Assembly (NCBI GenBank): GCA_016188705.1
Contig: JACPHH010000020.1
Coordinates: forward strand, 1-52,860
Direction: 5' to 3'
Length of the DNA stretch: 52,860 bases
Source of the DNA: Candidatus Peregrinibacteria bacterium
Lineage (GTDB): Bacteria > Patescibacteriota > Gracilibacteria > UBA1369 > JACRIC01
The notes under the pieces are model-generated. The model made no database searches and was not told the origin of the DNA. It saw only the letters and a program-made list of their open reading frames with translations. Shown here one piece after another: positions 46,179 through 52,860 of the stretch (its first letter is position 1; every line of letters begins with the position of its first letter). The translations under genes were made by a program, and so were the position numbers.

Positions 46179-46423
46179 AGATTTTTTTGAGATATTTTCT
46201 GCGGAGGGACTACGGTCCAGCGTTTGAGTTTACTGATTGGCTTCGTTTCATAAATGGTTACTTTTTCACCGAGTTTATGGGTGTTTTTTGGATCGTGCGC
46301 GTGAAATTTTGTTGACGTTCGGTATCGTTTTTTGTATTTCGAATTCATTTTATAGGAGTGTACCGTGACCACAATGGTTTTGTCGTTGACTTCGCTTGTT
46401 ACGATGCCGGTTTTTGATCTCAT
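46175..46423 (-). CDS. rpsQ: Ribosomal protein S17
   Basis: An 82-residue OB-fold protein. [16 protein letters not shown], the loop with [27 protein letters not shown], and its place between rpmC and rplN identify it. Its TGA overlaps the rplN start. Confidence 0.96.
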   Translation of the reverse strand: MRSKTGIVTSEVNDKTIVVTVHSYKMNSKYKKRYRTSTKFHAHDPKNTHKLGEKVTIYETKPISKLKRWTVVPPQKISQKNL

Positions 46424-46474
46424 GGTTTTTTATTATTAGAATCGTGAATTATAAGCGTAAAGAGAGTAGGAAAT

Positions 46475-46741
46475 TTATGACTTTTTTGCAAGAGTATCTT
46501 TGGTAACTTCTGACGTAACTTCTGAAATTATGTTTTGAGAGTTTCCTTTCGCGAGGTTTTTGAACATGGTGAGAATTTGAGCGATATATCGTTTCATTTC
46601 ATGTATTTTGTGCGTGTCTTTAATGTGTTTTGTTTTTACTCCTAGTTGTATTTGAGTGAGTTCGGTGCGTGCTTTTTCGAGTTCTGCGTGCAACTCTTTT
46701 TCACTCAAAGTCAGAAGTTCTTGAATGCTTAAGATATTCAT
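46475..46741 (-). CDS. rpmC: Ribosomal protein L29
   Basis: An 88-residue helical-hairpin protein at the exit tunnel. LSEKELHAELEKARTELTQIQLG and HKIHEMKRYIAQILT match the family. A C-terminal extension of about 20 residues is variable. It follows rplP by 2 bases. Confidence 0.93.
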   Translation of the reverse strand: MNILSIQELLTLSEKELHAELEKARTELTQIQLGVKTKHIKDTHKIHEMKRYIAQILTMFKNLAKGNSQNIISEVTSEVTKDTLAKKS

Positions 46742-46743
46742 AA

Positions 46744-47154
46744 TTATTTGCTGATAAATTTACATTTTACAGGAAGTTTGTGGGCTGCCAGTCTCATGGC
46801 TTCACGCGCGTGAGCAACGCTGACTCCGTCCATTTCAAATATAATGGTTCCGGGACGCACTTCGGCGACGTATTTCGCAATATCACCTTTTCCGCTTCCC
46901 ATAGGTACTTCCGCGGCTTTTTTCGTTACGGATTTGTGCGGAAATATGCGGATCCAAATTTTACCGCCTCTTTTGACATAGTGAGTCATGGCTTTTCGCG
47001 CTGCTTCAATCTGTTTCGCGCTGATTTCATTTCCTTCAATGGATTTTAGACCGGCGGATCCAAAGCAGAGCGTATATCCGCTGTTGGCGATGCCCCGTCT
47101 TCCTCCACGCAGACGATGCGATTTTCGATACTTCATTTTTTTTGGTTCCATCAT
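46744..47154 (-). CDS. rplP: Ribosomal protein L16
   Basis: A 136-residue protein that organises the A site. MMEPKKMKYRKSHR aligns with the usual MLQPKKTKYRK start, so the first ATG was kept. GKGDIAKYVAEVRPGTIIFEMDGV is diagnostic. Confidence 0.97.
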   Translation of the reverse strand: MMEPKKMKYRKSHRLRGGRRGIANSGYTLCFGSAGLKSIEGNEISAKQIEAARKAMTHYVKRGGKIWIRIFPHKSVTKKAAEVPMGSGKGDIAKYVAEVRPGTIIFEMDGVSVAHAREAMRLAAHKLPVKCKFISK

Positions 47155-47199
47155 AGAATGGTCGATTGAGATTACTTACAATTTAATTATTTTGGTTGA

Positions 47200-47910
47200 T
47201 TATTTTGGCAGAAATTCTTTTTCCTCAAATTTTTCCATGGGAATTTCTTGAGAAATTTCTTTTTTTTTCTTTTCTTTCATTTTTTTAAACACTTCTCCTT
47301 TATAAATCCATGTTTTTACTCCTATTACGCCATATTTAGTTTGAGCTGGAACATAAGCAAAGTCGATATCGGCGCGAAATGTGTGAAGCGGAATTTTTCC
47401 TTCGAGGAAGTACTCGCTGCGCGAAATTTCCACTCCATTAAGCCGACCGGACATGAGTACTTTTGCGCCCAAAGCTCCGTTTTCCATGGCTCGTGAAATG
47501 GCCATTTTCGCGGCGCGTCGATAGGAAACCCGTTTTTCGATTTGTTTCGCGATATTTCTGCCAACAAGTTTCGCGTCGAGGTCTGGTTTTTTAATTTCCC
47601 GAATATTGATATTGAAGTGCCCTTTGAAACGCTTATTGAATTTGTCCCGGAGTCCCGCGATATTTTCTCCTTGCCGGCCAATAATAATTCCAGGTTTTGC
47701 CGTGTGAATATTGAGAATAACGGTGCCGGCTGTTCGTTGAATTTCTATATTTGACACGCTGGCATCAGCAAGTTCTTTTTCAATGGCTTCGACAAGCTTA
47801 ATGTCTTCATGCAGCAGTTTTGAATATTCTTTTTTCTTCGCGTACCATCTTGATGGCCATGTGTAGATTATTCCCATGCGCTGCCCTGTTGGATGTACTT
47901 TTTGTCCCAT
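47200..47910 (-). CDS. rpsC: Ribosomal protein S3
   Basis: A 236-residue mRNA-entry protein. MGQKVHPTGQRMGI opens it. The KH domain includes IIIGRQGENIAGLRDK, and GVKVLMSGRLNGVEISR-like ALGAKVLMSGRLNGVEI is intact. It has a basic tail. Confidence 0.97.
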   Translation of the reverse strand: MGQKVHPTGQRMGIIYTWPSRWYAKKKEYSKLLHEDIKLVEAIEKELADASVSNIEIQRTAGTVILNIHTAKPGIIIGRQGENIAGLRDKFNKRFKGHFNINIREIKKPDLDAKLVGRNIAKQIEKRVSYRRAAKMAISRAMENGALGAKVLMSGRLNGVEISRSEYFLEGKIPLHTFRADIDFAYVPAQTKYGVIGVKTWIYKGEVFKKMKEKKKKEISQEIPMEKFEEKEFLPK

Positions 47911-47916
47911 GAATCG

Positions 47917-48297
47917 TTAAACGTTAGCGGTTAAAAGGTTTTTTTTGTTTTTTTTCGGTTTTTCCGCGGGTATTTCGACATTCAAATGAACGACAATATG
48001 AGCTGTCCTTTTTAAAATCGGATGAGCCCTGCCGCGGGAAACTGGCATGCTTCTTTTGTATGTTGCTCCTTCTGTCACATAAATTTCTGAAATATAGAGG
48101 TGATCAAAATCCTGTTTAAAATTGTTTTGCGCGTTCGCCGCCGCGGAAGCTATCACTTTATACAGAATTTTAGCCGCCTTTTTCGGCGTAAACTTGAGAA
48201 AATCAAGAGCGTCGGATACTTTTTTTCCACGAAGCATCCCCGCGACTATATGCGCTTTTTTTGGAGTGATGCGAACTTGTCTTAGAATTGCTTTCAT
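47917..48297 (-). CDS. rplV: Ribosomal protein L22
   Basis: A 126-residue tunnel protein. RITPKKAHIVAGMLRGKKV, the ASAAANAQNNF helix and the tunnel loop with SMPVSRGRAHPILKRTAHI are diagnostic. Confidence 0.97.
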   Translation of the reverse strand: MKAILRQVRITPKKAHIVAGMLRGKKVSDALDFLKFTPKKAAKILYKVIASAAANAQNNFKQDFDHLYISEIYVTEGATYKRSMPVSRGRAHPILKRTAHIVVHLNVEIPAEKPKKNKKNLLTANV

Positions 48298-48358
48298 ACT
48301 GAGTTAAGGAAAATTTTAGAGAAATAAATGCGTGAGAGAAATGGTAGCATGGAGTGTT

Positions 48359-48685
48359 TTATTTTCCAGTATTCGCAGCTAGTGATTTTGGCGGAGTTGT
48401 GGCGCCTGCTTCCTGTTCTTTTGCCATCTTTCCTCCGTGACCTTTGAATTTTCGCGTTGGGGCGAATTCTCCGAGTTTGTGACCTACCATATTTTCAGTT
48501 ATAAAAATGGGAACATGCGTTTTCCCCGTATGCACTCCGAAGGTGTGACCTACGAATTCAGGAGCAATGTCACAATCCCTCGCCCATGTTTTAATAATTC
48601 GTTTTTCTCCGGAGTCATTCATTTTTTGCACTTTTTTGAGAATTTTTGGATCAAGGTAGGGGCCTTTTTTAGAACTTCTTGACAT
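48359..48685 (-). CDS. rpsS: Ribosomal protein S19
   Basis: A 108-residue head protein. [51 protein letters not shown]-type core and a short polar tail. Follows rplB by 43 bases. Confidence 0.97.
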   Translation of the reverse strand: MSRSSKKGPYLDPKILKKVQKMNDSGEKRIIKTWARDCDIAPEFVGHTFGVHTGKTHVPIFITENMVGHKLGEFAPTRKFKGHGGKMAKEQEAGATTPPKSLAANTGK

Positions 48686-48728
48686 AAATGAGATAATTTA
48701 AGATTTGCGGGAGAATTTGATAGTTTTC

Positions 48729-49568
48729 CTATTTTTTCTTGAGATGACGTGATTTCATGATGTATTTGTCGCTGTATTTTTTCTTGCGCGTTTTTACTCC
48801 CATGGCAGGTTTTCCCCAAGGTGTTTTTGGATGTTTCAAACCAATCGGCTGATTTCCTTCTCCACCTCCGTGCGGATGATCGACGGGATTTTTCGCTTTG
48901 CCTCGAACCGTTGGTCGAACCCCCATGTGTCTCATGCGTCCCGCTTTTCCTATCGTCACATTGCTATGATCGATATTACTCACAACTCCAACGCTTGCAT
49001 AGCAATCTTTTGGAATCGCCCGCATTTCTCCTGAAGGAAGATTGATGAGCGCCATGTCTCCCTCAATAGCGGCTACTTGAGCGGAACTTCCGGCGGAACG
49101 TATGATTTTTCCACCTTTGCCTGGTTTAAATTCTATATTATGAATCGCGAATCCCGTGGGAATATTTTTTACCTGCATTCTGTTGCCGGTTTTGAGTTTT
49201 GCTTTTTCCGCGGTGACAATGGTATCTTCCACTTTTATGCCTTCAGGAGCGACGTGGTAGCGTTTGTCTCCATCTTTATAGAAGACGAGCATTATGAAGG
49301 AAGTACGATTTGGATCATATTCAACGGCTTTAACGATGCCAGCGATATTGAGTTTTTCGGTTTGGTTGAAGTCTATAAATCGATATTTTTGTTTTGTGCC
49401 TCCGCCTTGGTGATGAACTGTAATTTTACCTTGATTGTTTCTCCCAGATTGAGGCATCAGCCTTTTCGTGAGGCGTTTTTCCGGCTTGGATTTCGTGATT
49501 TCCTCAAACGTGAGGACGCTCATATTCCTTTGTCCAGGAGTGTTCGGTTTTATAATTTTAATAGGCAT
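48729..49568 (-). CDS. rplB: Ribosomal protein L2
   Basis: A 279-residue peptidyl-transferase-centre protein. HHQGGGTKQKYRFIDF, the catalytic-region VRPTVRGKAKNPVDHPHGGGEG and the basic end identify it. Normal length. Confidence 0.98.
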   Translation of the reverse strand: MPIKIIKPNTPGQRNMSVLTFEEITKSKPEKRLTKRLMPQSGRNNQGKITVHHQGGGTKQKYRFIDFNQTEKLNIAGIVKAVEYDPNRTSFIMLVFYKDGDKRYHVAPEGIKVEDTIVTAEKAKLKTGNRMQVKNIPTGFAIHNIEFKPGKGGKIIRSAGSSAQVAAIEGDMALINLPSGEMRAIPKDCYASVGVVSNIDHSNVTIGKAGRMRHMGVRPTVRGKAKNPVDHPHGGGEGNQPIGLKHPKTPWGKPAMGVKTRKKKYSDKYIMKSRHLKKK

Positions 49569-49632
49569 AGTTTTTTGAGAGGAATGTTACGGTAATGATT
49601 TTACAGAAGATTTAATGAAATATTGACGATAT

Positions 49633-49647
49633 GCCTTATAATAAGGC
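49633..49647 (-). other. Short hairpin between rplW and rplB
   Basis: GCCTTA-TAA-TAAGGC is a perfect hairpin ten bases past the rplW stop in an 88-base gap. No U-run follows, so I do not call it a terminator. Confidence 0.45.
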
Positions 49648-49656
49648 AAGGCTTAT

Positions 49657-49962
49657 TTACTCTTTTCCCTTGGCAAATTTATTCACGTCGAGAGTTTTTT
49701 TCTTGTCTTTGAGTGTAATAATGGCTTTTTTCTGACTGATTCTTTTTTCCACTTGGTGTCCTTTTGCTCCAGTCCTGTATTTTGGCTGTATTTTTACAAT
49801 TCGCACGATATCAACTTCGAGTCCGTATAATTTTTGAATGGCTTTTTTTATGTCGATTTTCGTGCTGTTTTGATTCACTATAAAAGTATATTTTGCCTGA
49901 CTTGATTCTTTTGTGCTTTTTTCCGTAGTGACTGGTTGTATAAGGATATCATTTATATTCAT
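49657..49962 (-). CDS. rplW: Ribosomal protein L23
   Basis: A 101-residue exit-tunnel protein that docks SRP and trigger factor. ILIQPVTTEKSTKESSQAKYTF and the KIQPKYRTGAKGHQ segment match the family. Follows rplD by 22 bases. Confidence 0.96.
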   Translation of the reverse strand: MNINDILIQPVTTEKSTKESSQAKYTFIVNQNSTKIDIKKAIQKLYGLEVDIVRIVKIQPKYRTGAKGHQVEKRISQKKAIITLKDKKKTLDVNKFAKGKE

Positions 49963-49984
49963 TTTTTCGAATTATTTGGAATGT

Positions 49985-50644
49985 TTACGTGGTTAAATTG
50001 ACAGTTTTTGACGGCGTTTTTTTTAAAAACGTTTTTTCGAGTTCTGGAAGCGCGTCTTGAAGAAAAACAAGTTTTTCAAAACGCAATATGTCGTGCGGAT
50101 TGAGATAATGAACGAGAATGGTTTTTACTCGTGGAATATTTTTGCTCGATCGTTCGATTGCTTCATTTTTTTTCGACAAAATAAAGAGCGCGTCTTTTTT
50201 AATGGGAAGTTTTTTGAGCATTTCATTAAATATTTTTGTTTTCATATCTTTATTTTCGTAACTTTCGAGCGCGATAATTTGCTGATCTTTTGCTTTGGCT
50301 GAAAGTGTACAAAAAAGGGCTTTTCTTCGTTGTTTTTTTGGCATTTCTTTTGTAAAATTTCTTTCTTTTCTCGGACCGAACGCTACTCCTCCGCCGCGGA
50401 ATTGGGGATTTCGGATTGAACCTTGACGAGCATTTCCCGTGCCCTTTTGACGGTAAGGTTTTCTGCCTCCACCTCTTATTTCAGCCTTTGTTTTCGTATG
50501 GGCTAGAGAATATCTGGCATTCGATTGTTGATATATAAGGTATTCATGAATAAGTTTTTGATTTACAGGAATATCGAATATTTCCTTATGTAAGTCGATT
50601 TCACCTTTTTTTTCGCCAGTTTGTGTATAGAGATCTATTTTCAT
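49985..50644 (-). CDS. rplD: Ribosomal protein L4
   Basis: A 219-residue protein. The tunnel loop has KTKAEIRGGGRKPYRQKGTGNARQGSIR-type sequence and GPRKERNF. In other bacteria L4 represses this operon through the mRNA leader; a leader hairpin is present here. Start overlaps the rplC stop (ATGA). Confidence 0.97.
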   Translation of the reverse strand: MKIDLYTQTGEKKGEIDLHKEIFDIPVNQKLIHEYLIYQQSNARYSLAHTKTKAEIRGGGRKPYRQKGTGNARQGSIRNPQFRGGGVAFGPRKERNFTKEMPKKQRRKALFCTLSAKAKDQQIIALESYENKDMKTKIFNEMLKKLPIKKDALFILSKKNEAIERSSKNIPRVKTILVHYLNPHDILRFEKLVFLQDALPELEKTFLKKTPSKTVNLTT

Positions 50645-51225
50645 GCGATTTTACGAATTATAATGAGACTATTTGGAGCTCCTGGAACCGGCCCTTTAAT
50701 GCCAATGAGATGTTTTTCGCTATCCAAATGGACGATAGGAGTTTTTTTAAGGGTAATTTTTTCAAAACCCATGTGTCCGGCCATGCGTTTTCCTTTATGG
50801 ACTCGGCCGGGTTTTGCTCTGGCTCCGATGGAACCTGGTTCCCGTTTCATATGAGAACCGTGGCTTCTTGGTCCTCCCGCAAAGTGGTGTCTTTTCATGA
50901 CTCCCTGAAAACCTTTTCCTTTTGACGTTCCTGTAACCTGTACCACTTCGCCATTTTCAAAAATATTTACATTGATGGCATCTCCTTTTTTATATTCGGT
51001 TTCAGGGTTTACGCGAAATTCTTTTTGAAAATAGAATTTTTTATTCTTTCGTTCTTTTTTCAACTTGGAAAATCCGAGGACTATCGCCGGATATCCATCT
51101 TTCTCTGCGGTTTTTACCTGCGTGATTACATTCGGTTCGCAGTAAACGAGAGTAAGGGGGATCACGCGACCATCGTCTTGAAGAAGTCGTGACATGCCGA
51201 TTTTTTTGCCGAGAATACCTGGCAT
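50641..51225 (-). CDS. rplC: Ribosomal protein L3
   Basis: First gene of the ribosomal cluster here, 194 residues. MPGILGKKIGMSRLLQDDG and GTSKGKGFQGVMKRHHFAGGP are diagnostic. rpsJ (S10), which usually precedes rplC, is not present; a promoter and leader take its place. Confidence 0.97.
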   Translation of the reverse strand: MPGILGKKIGMSRLLQDDGRVIPLTLVYCEPNVITQVKTAEKDGYPAIVLGFSKLKKERKNKKFYFQKEFRVNPETEYKKGDAINVNIFENGEVVQVTGTSKGKGFQGVMKRHHFAGGPRSHGSHMKREPGSIGARAKPGRVHKGKRMAGHMGFEKITLKKTPIVHLDSEKHLIGIKGPVPGAPNSLIIIRKIA

Positions 51226-51277
51226 AGTACTTAGAGGTTAGGTGCTTGAGGTAAGGCTTTTGGTCTTATGAGCGGTT

Positions 51278-51351
51278 AAGTCTTTTTTTGGAGACTTGCT
51301 CTTTTCCTTGATATTTTTGAAATGCGACTTTTGAAGTTCATTTCGAAATAT
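51278..51351 (-). promoter_or_regulatory. Leader hairpins before rplC
   Basis: Two stems in the about 157-nt leader: 51311-51351 (20- and 18-base arms with small bulges, 3-base loop) and 51278-51297 (AAGTCT/AGACTT). They are placed where ribosomal-protein autoregulation acts in other bacteria. Regulation itself is inferred. Confidence 0.5.
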
Positions 51352-51389
51352 CCTGGAGCCTAAAGCCTATTGTAACGTAAGTCGTGAAG

Positions 51390-51418
51390 ATTCTAGCTGG
51401 TTGAACAGCGTATGTCAA
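51390..51418 (-). promoter_or_regulatory. Consensus promoter of the ribosomal-protein operon
   Basis: On the minus strand: TTGACA (51418-51413), a 17-base spacer, and TAGAAT (51395-51390). This is the best sigma-70 match in the window. Start is predicted near 51383. Confidence 0.85.
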
Positions 51419-51501
51419 ATTTTTTTATTAGGAAAAAAAATGTTTTTTTGTTACTTACTCTTTTTTATAAACATTTATCGTCAGGATATGTTCAATTTTT
51501 A

Positions 51502-52860
51502 TCAACGCCTCCCTGTATAACCCTGAAATGGTTGTCTATGTTCTCTTCGTGCGCTCTGTGGTATCACATTCCTAAATCCCTCTCTCGTCCTTCGTTTTAT
51601 TCCACCAATCCCTGCGGCTAAAAGACTAACTGCTCCAATTTCCCATGGAGCCGCGTTATTTCTTGGCATCTTTCTATTATTAGGAATTCCATTTGTAGGC
51701 ATTATTTCACATCCACATCCTGCAGCTTGTGAGCCATCATCGACAATATTACCGTCTGTAGGGTTGGAAGTTGGTTCTGAAGTGGACAGTGGCTTACAAT
51801 CAGAATCCTCTCCATCAGTCGGTCCATCACAATCATTATCAAATCCATCTGCGCACTTAGTTTCAACTCTAGGAACTCGACTTGCTAATGCCGCGACCGT
51901 ATCATCATTACAATCAGGATCACATTCATCTCCTACCCCATTTCCATCTCTATCAGCCTGATCAGTATTAGGGGCGGTGGGACAGTTATCTCTACTATCA
52001 GGAATACCATCTCCATCAGAATCTGTCGGACCAGGTGTTATTGATGGACCAGGTGTTACTGATGGACCAGGTGTTACTGATGGACCAGGTGTTACTGATG
52101 GACCAGGTGTTACTGATGGACCAGGTGTTACTGATGGACCAGGTGTTACTGATGGACCAGGTGTTACTGATGGACACTGATGGACCAGGTGTTACTGATG
52201 GACCAGGCGTTACTGATGGACCAGGCGTTACTGATGGACCAGGTGTTGTCACATCATCACACTGAGCTGAATTTTTTGCATATCTTTTCTCTGATAAATC
52301 AAGCGTTTGTCCAGGAGCGATAGTTATTAATTCACAGTCAGGACCTTGTTTCCAATACAAATTTACTGAGCCAGTATTTTTTACAGTACTTGTTCCGTTT
52401 ACCCAATTCCAGTTTAATAGAGCTTTCCATGTATTATTACTGGCCGCGCCTTCAACTCTCATTCCCGCAGATCCGAGAAGTATGCCCATAGGATAGATAA
52501 ATTCTGACCCCTCTCCTCCTGTAACAGACACATTATCACCCGTCAGATGAGAAGTATCGTTAATGTCTACTATTTGTCCATCTTCTATATTCACTTCAGA
52601 ATCACAGGCATCACCTATTCCATCGTGATCGGCATCGGCTTGGTTGGCATTCGCAATTGTCGGGCAATTATCCTTTGAATCTATTACTCCATCTTTATCG
52701 GTGTCTGTATCATTTTGTGAGTCGCAAACATCGCCTATTCCATCTTTATCGGCATCGGCTTGGTTGGCATTCGCAATTGTCGGGCAATTATCCTTTGAAT
52801 CTATTACTCCATCTTTATCGGTGTCTGTATCATTTTGTGGGTCGCAGGCGTCACCTATTC
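51502..52860 (-). CDS. Calcium-binding surface protein, 3' part, frame broken in repeat
   Basis: The gene enters from beyond the window. From its upstream side: thrombospondin type 3-like 40-residue repeats (DKDGVIDSKDNCPT, DKDGIGDVCD) that bind Ca2+, then a unique region of about 95 residues, a (VTPGPS)n stalk, another type 3 repeat (DSDGDGIPDSRDNCPT), a CADGFDNDCDG metal-binding motif, and a tail with GCGC, a short hydrophobic segment and KRRTRE. An 8-base deletion at about 52172-52181 shifts the frame within the stalk. As written, translation past it reads SISNTW repeats and ends at 52016. The downstream frame is open to 51502 and clearly belongs to the same protein. A cell-surface adhesin or stalk protein is inferred. 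Confidence 0.82.
52028..52246 (-). repeat. 18-bp tandem repeat encoding VTPGPS
   Basis: Twelve units of GGACCAGGTGTTACTGAT (plus strand). One shortened unit of 10 bp (GGACACTGAT, 52172-52181) lies between the eighth and ninth. Most units are identical, so the tract is prone to slippage and to assembly error. Confidence 0.93.
52621..52860 (-). repeat. 120-bp tandem repeat encoding Ca2+-binding units
   Basis: 52621-52740 and 52741-52860 are nearly identical (about ten differences), each encoding 40 residues with two DxDxDG-type loops and DNCPT. The array continues past the window edge. Confidence 0.92.

Noticed and set aside
52028-52246. CRISPR array
   Set aside because: The 18-bp units are directly adjacent with no spacers and encode VTPGPS in the gene frame.
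51977-52265. Plus-strand repetitive frames (GPGVTD and LLMDQV repeats)
   Set aside because: They are antisense shadows of the VTPGPS tract; the minus strand has the flanking domains.

Overview
The window reads as a chromosomal piece of an A+T-rich bacterium, most likely a member of the Candidate Phyla Radiation (Patescibacteria). I see three grounds for this. The long ribosomal-protein cluster has the usual bacterial order but no rpmD (L30) between rpsE and rplO, a known CPR trait. Housekeeping genes sit beside large unrecognised proteins and surface proteins. Almost no gene has a Shine-Dalgarno sequence; starts follow T- or A-rich leaders instead. TAA, TAG and TGA all end conserved genes at the expected length, so the UGA-recoded CPR groups are excluded. 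A Peregrinibacteria-like lineage would fit, but that is a guess.

Layout. 1-2464: an HNH nuclease (possibly cut by the window edge) and a 509-residue unknown. 2716-9797: a complete F1Fo ATP synthase operon atpB-E-F-H-A-G-D-C, with an 18-bp minisatellite between atpD and atpC. 9912-11421: a 54-residue unknown and carA on the minus strand. 11630-13393: a membrane-anchored FG-GAP propeller protein. 13531-26769: de novo pyrimidine genes pyrB, pyrC, pyrD, pyrK, pyrE and pyrF, interleaved with a DoxX-like membrane protein, an M29 aminopeptidase and a minus-strand block (99-residue unknown, 558-residue unknown, ClpC-type ATPase). With carA these cover every step to UMP except the large subunit CarB. 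26833-34731: a DUF4143 ATPase, a secreted HExxH protein, rsmA, a DUF167 protein, a Ca2+-ATPase-like pump split by an in-frame TAG, and trmD. 34812-51225: rpsI, rplM, rplQ, rpoA, rpsD, rpsK, rpsM, rpmJ, infA, map, adk, secY, then rplO back to rplC, all on the minus strand and transcribed from a consensus promoter before rplC. 51502-52860: the 3' part of a large calcium-binding surface protein whose Pro-rich 18-bp repeat tract carries a frame-breaking 8-base deletion.

The most notable signal is a family of palindromic elements (about 70-170 bp) at gene boundaries. Full copies have terminal inverted repeats, a second inner stem and a central hairpin; paired changes between copies keep the stems. 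One copy lies inside rsmA. It is flanked by an 8-bp direct repeat, adds exactly 168 bp (56 codons), and is translated in frame within a methyltransferase that otherwise looks intact. Other copies supply or touch the stop codons of atpH, rpsI, secY and the DUF4143 ATPase. I read this as a MITE-like element comparable in behaviour to the Rickettsia palindromic elements. Short in-frame tandem repeats (often 18 bp) inside ClpC, the HNH protein, the 558-residue protein and the surface protein show that replication slippage is also common here.
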